Assembly (NCBI GenBank): GCA_002494135.1
Contig: DLBG01000003.1
Coordinates: 19,715-29,463 of the forward strand
Source: Lachnospiraceae bacterium UBA7027
GTDB lineage: Bacteria > Bacillota > Clostridia > Lachnospirales > Lachnospiraceae
Direction: 5' to 3'
Length of the DNA: 9,749 bases
The notes under the pieces were generated by a model. It had not been told where the DNA came from, did not search any database, and saw nothing but the letters and a program-made list of their open reading frames with translations. The position numbers were made by a program, and so were the translations under genes. Position 1 is the first letter of the stretch, and each line of letters begins with the position of its first letter. Below, in pieces: positions 1 to 6,900 of the stretch.

Positions 1-180
1 GGAAACATCGGTAAGAGATACCGCCGTCAGGATGAGATCGGTACACCGTTCTGCATCACCTACGATTTCGAGTCCGAGACCGACGGCTGCGTAACCGTAA
101 GATTCCGTGATTCCATGGAGCAGGTAAGGGTTTCCATCGACGAACTGGAGACGTTCTTTGCAGACAAGTTTGATTTCTGA
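1..180 (+). CDS. glyS: Glycyl-tRNA synthetase, C-terminal 59 residues (5' end outside window)
   Basis: This is the C-terminal end of a class II, single-chain (alpha2-type) glycine--tRNA ligase, the cytoplasmic enzyme that charges tRNA-Gly. Reading frame 1 is open from base 1 to the TGA at 178-180. The peptide begins GNIGKRYRRQDEIGTPFCIT and continues with VTVRFRDSMEQVRVSIDEL. The motif RYRRQDEIGTP.C.TYDF followed by VTVR.RD.MEQVR is the hallmark of the end of the anticodon-binding (HGTP_anticodon) domain in this family, and the closing acidic/aromatic tail is also typical. It is a housekeeping gene unrelated to the pilus operon downstream, from which a strong terminator separates it. The start and catalytic domain lie outside the window. 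The identification rests on the recognised motif. Confidence 0.93.
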   Translation, partial: GNIGKRYRRQDEIGTPFCITYDFESETDGCVTVRFRDSMEQVRVSIDELETFFADKFDF

Positions 181-213
181 TTAACAAGAGTGCCGAAAAA
201 AGCATAAACACAT

Positions 214-244
214 AACAAGAGCAGGTTCCTGCTCTTGTTTTTTT
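214..244 (+). terminator. Intrinsic terminator after glycyl-tRNA synthetase gene
   Basis: A perfect inverted repeat pairs 214-225 with 228-239 (core CAAGAGCAGG / CCTGCTCTTG; in practice a stem of about 10 bp with a GTTC loop). A run of seven T residues follows at 238-244. It lies 34 bases after the glyS stop codon and is a textbook Rho-independent terminator. It insulates the pilus operon from upstream transcription. Confidence 0.93.
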
Positions 245-264
245 ACCTGTTTTTGAGTTATAAT
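235..264 (+). promoter_or_regulatory. Putative sigma-A-type promoter of the pilus operon
   Basis: A perfect TATAAT -10 hexamer lies at 259-264. The best -35 candidate is TTGTTT at 235-240 with an 18-base spacer; it matches only the TTG of the consensus and overlaps the 3' arm and T-run of the glyS terminator. Transcription would start near 271, giving a leader of about 30 bases before the ATG at 302. The weak -35 suggests low basal activity or a need for an activator (streptococcal FCT loci use RofA/Nra regulators). No regulator gene or operator repeat is visible in the window. Confidence 0.55.
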
Positions 265-301
265 ATTATGTCAATCTATGCGAAGGCGGAAATTGTTGTA
301 A

Positions 302-1102
302 ATGAAGCGTATTCATGTACGAACCGAAAAAAGGACGGCGAAATCCTGTAAGGTACACGGCGGAAGAAGCAGAGTTTTCCTCTCCCTTCTTTGTTTTTTG
401 TGCGCTTTTTTCGGGCTTTCCGCATCTCTTCAAGCCATGAATCTGTATGTACCGGTCACGGTACAAGTTCCCGTATATTGTGAAAAAGTGAATAACGATT
501 CCAAAGCGGTTTATCAAATCCGCATGGAATGCGCGGATAAGAATAAACCGAAGCCTGCGGCGGATACCATTACGGTAGACGGCGCAAAAACCGGGACTTT
601 TGAAATCACGGTTTCGGAACCGGAGACCTTAAAATATACGGTTTCCCAGATTAAGGGCAGTGCCGGTGACGTAACATATGATGAGAGAGTTTATGACGTC
701 TATGTCTGCGTCGTGAATGATGCAAATAACGAACTGACCTATACGGTATCCGTAACCCTTGCGGGTTCCGCCACGAAACCGGATAAGCTATTGTTTGCAA
801 ACACAAAGAAGGCATCGCCTTCCCCGTCGGATGATTCCGCGGTAACGGTTCCCGTGAATACATCGCCGGAAAAGGCCGGATTCGGCAGATCTTCCAAAAC
901 GGGAGAAAACACGACGGTGCGTTTTGCAATTTACGCGGGGCTGCTTGGTATCCTGATCATCGGAGCGGTGATATATATCATTCTGATAAACCGTAAATCT
1001 AAAAAATCCGAAGAAGAGAATTCCGGAAGCGGGAGAGACAAAGAGACTTCGGAATGTGAAGAATCCAGGGAAGAGTTTTCCGAAAACGGGGATGAGAGAT
1101 AA
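302..1102 (+). CDS. FctA-fold minor pilin-like membrane protein with degenerate sorting signal
   Basis: A 266-residue exported protein and first gene of the pilus operon. A long basic N-terminus (residues 1-24) precedes a hydrophobic stretch (25-41) and a likely signal peptidase site after SLQA (residue 45). Residues about 48-168 resemble one Spy0128/FctA 'pilin isopeptide linkage' domain: a KYTVSQIKG strand, then VTYDERVYDVYV, ending FANT. By my hand alignment to Spy0128, the acceptor Asn is present (N167), but the bond-forming Lys falls on V56 and the catalytic Glu on Q116. A Ser/Pro/Thr linker leads to SSKTGEN (197-203), where an LPKTGEN-like signal would be expected. A membrane helix (about 206-229) and an unusually long, highly charged 37-residue tail follow. 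The start is ATG 302 because an in-frame stop immediately precedes it; its ribosome site is weak (AAGGCGG, 283-289). It could be a basal pilin, an assembly factor or a decayed pilin. Confidence 0.75.
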   Translation: MKRIHVRTEKRTAKSCKVHGGRSRVFLSLLCFLCAFFGLSASLQAMNLYVPVTVQVPVYCEKVNNDSKAVYQIRMECADKNKPKPAADTITVDGAKTGTFEITVSEPETLKYTVSQIKGSAGDVTYDERVYDVYVCVVNDANNELTYTVSVTLAGSATKPDKLLFANTKKASPSPSDDSAVTVPVNTSPEKAGFGRSSKTGENTTVRFAIYAGLLGILIIGAVIYIILINRKSKKSEEENSGSGRDKETSECEESREEFSENGDER

Positions 1103-1104
1103 CG

Positions 1105-1665
1105 ATGGCTGTTAAGAAGGACATGAAAAAAAACATCAATACGGATAGCGAACCGGAAAAGAAAGCCGGCAGGAAAAAGAAAACGGCGCTTTCCTTTGCA
1201 ATCGAATTCTTTGTTAAAATCGCCGTAACCGCATTGATTGTAAGCATACTTTGCATTTTTATTGTGGGCATTTACGTGAATCATTCGAATTCCTGTTATC
1301 CCATGATTAAGGACGGAGATCTGGTAATTACCCTGAAAATCGCAAAGATTCTTACGAATGATGAAATAGCCTATAAAAAGAACGGTGTCATTTGTTTCGG
1401 AAGAGTGGTGGCAAGGGCTGGCGATGTCGTGGATTTAAGCGATGACGTCCTTACCGTAAACGGATACGGGGTTTTTGAAAACGTTGTCTATCCGACAACG
1501 GCCGAGGGGGCAACCATCACCTTTCCGTACACGGTTCCGAACGATACCGTATTTGTTTTAAACGATTACCGTTTTGATGCAACGGACAGCCGTATTTACG
1601 GCGGAATTCCTCTTTCCGAAACAAAGGGCAGGATTATTCTGCTACTCAGAAGAAGAGGATTTTAG
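1105..1665 (+). CDS. sipA: SipA-like signal peptidase I homologue (pilus assembly factor)
   Basis: A 186-residue S26 (type I signal peptidase) family protein, best matched to SipA/LepA of streptococcal FCT pilus loci. That protein is needed for pilus polymerisation and is regarded as catalytically inactive. A lysine-rich N-terminus precedes one membrane helix (about 27-58), placing the rest outside the cell. S63 in NSCYP aligns with the catalytic serine of S.YP. The position of the general-base lysine (KR(I/V)(I/V)G in true enzymes) is G99 in FGRVVARAGD, as in SipA. The last conserved box reads VLNDYR..DATDSRIYG (151-166) in place of GDNR..S.DSR.FG, and the protein ends LLRRRGF, close to the SipA end as I remember it. 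It begins 2 bases after the upstream stop; GAGAG (1094-1098) may serve as ribosome site. ATG 1123 is an alternative start. It probably acts as a chaperone or scaffold for pilin and sortase; residual peptidase activity cannot be excluded. Confidence 0.85.
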   Translation: MAVKKDMKKNINTDSEPEKKAGRKKKTALSFAIEFFVKIAVTALIVSILCIFIVGIYVNHSNSCYPMIKDGDLVITLKIAKILTNDEIAYKKNGVICFGRVVARAGDVVDLSDDVLTVNGYGVFENVVYPTTAEGATITFPYTVPNDTVFVLNDYRFDATDSRIYGGIPLSETKGRIILLLRRRGF

Positions 1666-1676
1666 TAAGGTAACCT

Positions 1677-1690
1677 GCTCCGAGAGGAGC
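1677..1690 (+). other. Small GNRA-loop hairpin upstream of the pilin gene
   Basis: GCTCC (1677-1681) pairs perfectly with GGAGC (1686-1690) around a GAGA tetraloop, which belongs to the stable GNRA class. It lies in the only sizeable intergenic gap of the operon (1666-1724), 21 bases before the GGAGG of the backbone pilin gene. No T-run follows, so it is not an intrinsic terminator. A role in protecting the 5' end of a processed pilin transcript is plausible but inferred; a 5-bp stem can also arise by chance. Confidence 0.4.
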
Positions 1691-1711
1691 CTGATTATAA
1701 ATTAATTACAT

Positions 1712-1716
1712 GGAGG
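1712..1716 (+). promoter_or_regulatory. Strong ribosome binding site of the backbone pilin gene
   Basis: A perfect GGAGG stands 8 bases before ATG 1725. This decides the start: the earlier in-frame ATG at 1710 overlaps this site, has no site of its own, and would add five residues (MEVLQ) ahead of an otherwise standard signal peptide. No other gene in the operon has a canonical site at good spacing. Confidence 0.88.
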
Positions 1717-1724
1717 TATTACAA

Positions 1725-3203
1725 ATGAAAGGAAATGCCATGAAAAAGCTTTTGGCATCTGCCGCGGCACTCTTGCTAACGGCAGTTGTCATCGTGCCGG
1801 GCGTGGGAACGCTGAAGGCAAACGCAGTGGCCGGAAGCAATTATCTTACGGCCAGAACAGAAGCTGAAACGATGAAAAAGACAACGTTTCAGAAGAATTT
1901 CCAAATCAGGAATGATTGCAACATTCCCGATGCAAGCTTCAAATTCGAAGTAACACCGGGTACCGCAGTTGCCGCAACGGAGGATACCATTGTGGTTTAT
2001 GCCGGTGTGATTCCCGGATTGAAAATCACTCCGCTTACCGGAACGGCAGTAACCGCTGCAGCCGATGCCGGTGATGTTGCCGCAACGCTTGACTATAATG
2101 CACAGACGAAAGAAAATGCGGAAACGAAGCAGGCTGACAAAACTCAGTGTGACAACGTTACCTATTTTGCTCCCACGGGTAAGGATTATTACATTGCCAC
2201 CAAGACGGTGGAACTTGATTTTACAAACGTTGTATTCACCGAACCCGGTGTATACCGCTACGTCATCGAGGAAGTGGAGAAAACCAATCGCGCAATTACC
2301 TATGATTCCAAGGCAAGAACCCTGGATGTATTCGTGGAGGATGATACGAAAGTAAATCAGTCCACCGGTAAAGAAGAGAAGAAGCTGAAAATCACCGGTT
2401 ATGTTCTTTATGTTGATGAAGTAAAGACCGCTCCCAAGGACGGAACAACCACTACTACCGGTACCGCTTATGTCGGAGAAGATGAGCAGAATTCTCTTAC
2501 CCCGAACGGACTGGAACCCGAGAATGCGGTTAAGTCCCTCGGCTTTGTCAATAAGTATCCCACAGCCAGCCTTACCTTCGGTAAAGAAGTAACCGGAAAC
2601 CAGGGCTCCAAGGACAAATACTTTGAGATGACTCTGGAAATCGCAAACGGTCCAGCCAATGCCGTTCTGGTAGTTGATTTATCCGAAGCGGATAAAAATA
2701 TTGCCGCGAACCCGAATAAGGCAACCACAAAGATTAAGAGCGCCGTAGCCCAGCCCGAAAGCATTACGCTTAATGCAAGCGGAGCCGGCTCCGAAACATT
2801 TTATTTACAGGACGGACAGTATATTACCGTTTACGGTTTTATCAAGGACATGACCTTTACTCTTTCCGAAGAGAAAGAAGAATATACGCAGATTGCCGGT
2901 ATCGATGCAAACTTATCCGGAATTGATTATGATTCCGCACATACCGGAAATGATGAGTTAAAGGATGATATTTCCGCTTTTGATGCCGATACCAATCCCG
3001 TAATCAGCGGAACCTTTACTCCGGCAACCACAGGCGGAAACAATGTGGTATCCAAGTATACCGGTTTCACCAACCATAAAGAAGGCGTTATTCCCACCGG
3101 TGTAATCCTTTCCGTTGCACCCTGGATAATTGCGGGCATGGTAATTCTTGCAGGCATTGCATTCTTTGCAATCCGTTCGGGAAGAAAATACGAGGAAGAG
3201 TAA
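1725..3203 (+). CDS. fctA: Major (backbone) pilin, two-domain Spy0128/FctA homologue with VIPTG sorting signal
   Basis: A 492-residue shaft subunit, exported and polymerised by the class B sortase next door. The signal peptide covers residues 1-34 (cleavage likely after ANA). Domain 1 (about 52-277) is an FctA fold containing FTEPGVYRYVIEEV and ITYD. Domain 2 (about 281-452) matches the second Spy0128 domain, with LTFGKEVTGN at its start and LSEEKEEY and GFTN near its end. Hand alignment to Spy0128 places isopeptide triads at K57/E183/N276 and K287/E382/N450, and the inter-subunit lysine at K270. VIPTG (455-459; bases 3087-3101) is followed by VILSVAPW, a membrane helix and a charged tail, paralleling EVPTG..MTVAP in Spy0128. 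Domain 1 is much longer than in Spy0128, with an added 80-150 loop and a Thr-rich segment (241-246). The family assignment is firm; gene naming follows homology and synteny. Confidence 0.92.
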   Translation: MKGNAMKKLLASAAALLLTAVVIVPGVGTLKANAVAGSNYLTARTEAETMKKTTFQKNFQIRNDCNIPDASFKFEVTPGTAVAATEDTIVVYAGVIPGLKITPLTGTAVTAAADAGDVAATLDYNAQTKENAETKQADKTQCDNVTYFAPTGKDYYIATKTVELDFTNVVFTEPGVYRYVIEEVEKTNRAITYDSKARTLDVFVEDDTKVNQSTGKEEKKLKITGYVLYVDEVKTAPKDGTTTTTGTAYVGEDEQNSLTPNGLEPENAVKSLGFVNKYPTASLTFGKEVTGNQGSKDKYFEMTLEIANGPANAVLVVDLSEADKNIAANPNKATTKIKSAVAQPESITLNASGAGSETFYLQDGQYITVYGFIKDMTFTLSEEKEEYTQIAGIDANLSGIDYDSAHTGNDELKDDISAFDADTNPVISGTFTPATTGGNNVVSKYTGFTNHKEGVIPTGVILSVAPWIIAGMVILAGIAFFAIRSGRKYEEE

Positions 3204-3209
3204 CAGTCA

Positions 3210-3926
3210 ATGAAGCGATTCTGGATATGGATGAACATCATATACGAGAAAGTTATGCTGGGCATATTCATTATTGCGCTTCTTGTTGTGTTTTACGGTC
3301 TTTACGATGCGTGGTATGTCTATCACAAGGCCGGCGATGACGGATATTTGAAGTATAAGCCGGCGGTCGGAGAAAGCATAAACGAAGAATCTCCGATTAC
3401 GGAAGATATGGTAGCCTGGATTACGGTTGACGGAACCAATATCGATTATCCCGTAATGCAGGGAAGAACCAATTCCGAATATTTAAACATCGATCCTTAC
3501 GGAGAATATTCGCTGTCGGGAAGTATTTTTTTAGACAGCAGAAACAGCGGCGATTTTACGGACGATTATTCCATTCTGTACGGCCATCATATGGAGTACG
3601 GAAACATGTTCGGCGCGCTGGACGATTATCTGAACGAAGAGTATCTCAACTCACATAACAGCGGAGAACTCATCGTCGGAAGAAATGCGGATGCCGTATA
3701 TCGAATCGGTATTTTTGCATGTATGAAAGTGAACGTATACGACAATAAAGCTTTGGATCCGAATTCGTTTGAAACGATTTATGAGTATATTCAAAGCAAT
3801 GCACAGATCCTAAATACCTCCATGGAAAAGAGCAATCGTATCCTTGCACTTTCTACCTGCACAGAGCCGGTTTCGAATAACAGACTGATTGTATTTGCTT
3901 ATATTTACGAAGAGGCAGAGAAATAA
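3210..3926 (+). CDS. srtB: Class B sortase (pilin polymerase)
   Basis: A 238-residue membrane-anchored cysteine transpeptidase. One N-terminal membrane helix (about 12-34) precedes a linker and the sortase barrel. Recognisable class B features are the segment around 68-83 (VAWITVDGTNIDYPV), GSIFLDSRN, YGHHM..GNMFG with catalytic H126, LSTC with the nucleophile C217, and NNR with R225. All three catalytic residues are present and the length is normal. Class B pilus sortases of FCT loci cleave (E/V)VPTG-type signals, consistent with the VIPTG and LVPTG motifs of the flanking genes. It is the only sortase here, so it probably performs polymerisation, while a housekeeping sortase elsewhere may anchor the fibre to the wall. 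It starts 6 bases after the pilin stop; the ribosome site is the purine-rich end of that gene (GAGGAAGAG, 3192-3200). The symbol denotes sortase class, not orthology to the haem-uptake SrtB of staphylococci. Confidence 0.94.
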   Translation: MKRFWIWMNIIYEKVMLGIFIIALLVVFYGLYDAWYVYHKAGDDGYLKYKPAVGESINEESPITEDMVAWITVDGTNIDYPVMQGRTNSEYLNIDPYGEYSLSGSIFLDSRNSGDFTDDYSILYGHHMEYGNMFGALDDYLNEEYLNSHNSGELIVGRNADAVYRIGIFACMKVNVYDNKALDPNSFETIYEYIQSNAQILNTSMEKSNRILALSTCTEPVSNNRLIVFAYIYEEAEK

Positions 3927-3928
3927 AG

Positions 3929-6900
3929 GTGAAGCGCAGACTGAAAAATAGAATATTGAGCGGACTGGCTGTACTTTTGATCCTTTCGTCCTTCCTGCTG
4001 CCGGCACTGAATGTGCGGGCGGAGGGTGATTCTTTGCCTGAAGCGGAAGTAGTTGAAGAAGTTTTGGAAAATGCCGTAGAAGAAAGCTCGGAAGAAGCCC
4101 CGGAAGAAGTTCGCGAAGACGGTTTCTGCGTGCAGAGCATTGAGGTGCATCCCGATGGTGAAGAGAGCGACAAACGCGTCGTTTTGGAAGGCCTTATGCC
4201 GGAGAATGTCACAGCGGAAGCGGTGGACGTAACTGAAGAAAGAGACAGCAATGTCATTGCGGCATATGATATTACGCTTACCGACGGGGAAGATGAGTTC
4301 CAGCCGGAGAAAGGAAATCCGATCAGCGTTGAGATTTCGGATGAGAGAATTTCAGCGGATAATGAGAATCTTCAGTTATGGCATATTCTTGATGACGGAA
4401 CCAGGGTGCGCGTTCTTGATTTTACGGTTGAGGACGGTAAAATTAGCTTCGCCGCTACAGGATTCAGTGTATACGAAATCGTGGATGCTCCGGCGCCGTT
4501 TACGCCTGATCCGCAGGATATCTCGGATTTGAGCGGATTTACGGGAACGGATTCCGATAAGGGATTCTATTTCTATTATCTTTCCGATGGAAAGAAAAAT
4601 TATTTCACGAATTCTGATAACGGTAGTGGCTGTCTGACTGAGAAAGCATCCGTTCTCGATGCTTCGATATGGTATACACAGAAGGTCGAAACAAATGAAT
4701 CATATTACAAATGTTATTTTTATACATTTGTAAGCGGAGCAAAGAAATATCTTTATAATGTCGGTACGAGTAATAATGTCGGACTGACGGATAATCCCGA
4801 TGAAGCCACGGTAATTATAATTACATCGAACGGTAATGGCTCCTTCTTGATGAAACACGATACTCAGAATAAATGGCTTCAACATTCCAATAGCGGAAAA
4901 GGCATACGTTTTTTTACGGATCATAATTCTTCGGCCAACAGCAGTATTCACGCAACCCTTGCTTCTTCCGTAAATCCTGCGGATGATGTTTACGGTTTTG
5001 ACGGTAAATCTTTCGGATTAATGAATTATCAAAACGGAACATCCGGTAATGCCTTAATGGCAGAAGCAAACAGTAACGGTAACGCATTAAAAGCAACTGC
5101 GCTGATTGTCCGGAAGAATACCGTGGATAAGGACAATATTCTGTTTGTTGCGGCGAACAGTAATATCACTATCTGGACTTTCCATTCCACGAAAGAAGAT
5201 TATTACACATTATCGACATCCGTTGGCGGAACAACAAAGTACCTAAAGATGATTGCAACTGCGCTTTCTCTTACGGAGAACGAGAGTGAAGCGACGGCAT
5301 TTAAGGTTACCCCGAAAGACGGTAAAATTAAGCTTGCCGCTGACGGAAAAGCAGTGACTTTATCCGGAAGCACATTTAAACAGGATAACGATAAAGCATA
5401 TAACACGCAGTACCAGAATCTGGTTGAACTTTCCAGCTTGACGGAAGATGACTTCGTGGTTTATTCCGCATATAAGGTCGGTATCTCCGATAAGGACGAG
5501 ACGACGGGAGAATATCTTGTTCCGAATCAGGCACAGGTAATTGTTTATACACGTATCTGGGATGATACCAACAAAGTTTACAATTTCTATGCGGTAGATC
5601 ATGACGGTAGTCTGATTCCCTGCTACGAAAGAGGCGATAACATCATGTGGGTCGGAAGCAAGATTAATACCCTGCTTTGGGATTTTACAGAGTATTATAA
5701 TTCCGACGGCACTCCGAACTATTATTACGAACTTCAGAACAATTATTCCGGAAAATATCTTGCACCGCAGATTAAAGACCACCAGGTTCTTGCGGATAAT
5801 AAAATCGGTATCAACCTTCCTGGAAGAAGAGACGATCAGTATTACACCACCATTCTTGCCTGGGATGATCCGTATTATTCCTATGCCGGAATCAAAACCG
5901 ATTTTACAAACGGAATCATTACGTCCTGCCCGAAGAAAGAGGCGGAAACATTCTATGTTGCCATCATGGAACCGGTTGTGGATCATCTAACCGAAGTCGA
6001 AACCGTTGATAACGAATTGTACGGTATCAGGATGAGAATGAAGGATTTTAAAGACCGAGTAGATATGAGTAAGTTTTTCGGAACGGATACGGGTGGTACC
6101 GACCCTAAAGTCGATGCGGGAATTCTTTCTACGGATCTCGGAGATGACGGCTATCCGAAGACGGCATATGATTCGACCACGCCCGGTTATGTAAAGGATA
6201 AATCGCTTGCGGAATTCTTTGATGGAGCCGAAGGCGTAAACCATCTCTTTTTGGAAAGCACATATGGCGCAACCGGCTATTTTGAATTCGATTCGACACA
6301 GGCATTTGCCACCTTAACGGACCAAAAAGATGCCAAGGGCAATCGCCTTTTCCGAGTTTATGAACAGCTTGGTACTGTAAACAATCCGCCAAGACCTTCC
6401 CTGAAACATGGTCAGTTCTTGCCTTATAATGATATCAAGGCAGGTTATTATGCGCAGGGTGACGCTTTCAATAATTACGATGCACTGTTGAATCCACTTT
6501 CTGAAGAGGACCCCAGAAAGGGAGAAAAACTCTATCGGGTTGATGACCCGAATTATCAAAATGCCATGGAAATTACGGCCGGATTCGTGCAGACGCCAAA
6601 CGGATTAGATGCATGGGGCCATGATATTATTTTTGAGTTTACCGGAGATGATGATTTCTGGCTTTATGTTGACGGAGAACTTGTAATCGATCTTGGCGGA
6701 ATTCACCCCGCGCTTGCCGGAAAAGTTAATTTCGCAAACGGCAAGGTTGTTGTAAACGGCGTAAATACAACGCTTAAGGAGATTTTCTACAATAATTATC
6801 TCGGACGCAATCACACCGCAGCGGAAGCACAGGAGTATGTTGACGGAATCTTCAAAGAAAAGAAAGTGGGAGAGGAAACCTACTATGTATTCAATGATTA

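Noticed and set aside
386..430. Possible lipoprotein lipobox around the cysteines in the signal peptide of the 302 gene
   Set aside because: The cysteines lie inside the hydrophobic core (SLLC, FLCA) without an L-A/S-G/A-C pattern at the cleavage zone; SLQA at residue 45 is a better signal peptidase I site.
1696..1701. TATAAA as a -10 box for a separate pilin promoter
   Set aside because: No -35-like hexamer at 16-18 bases upstream and no extended -10; the surrounding AT-rich leader can produce this by chance.
1710..1724. Earlier ATG for the backbone pilin (adds MEVLQ)
   Set aside because: It overlaps the GGAGG that serves ATG 1725 and has no ribosome site of its own; the downstream start gives a normal signal peptide.
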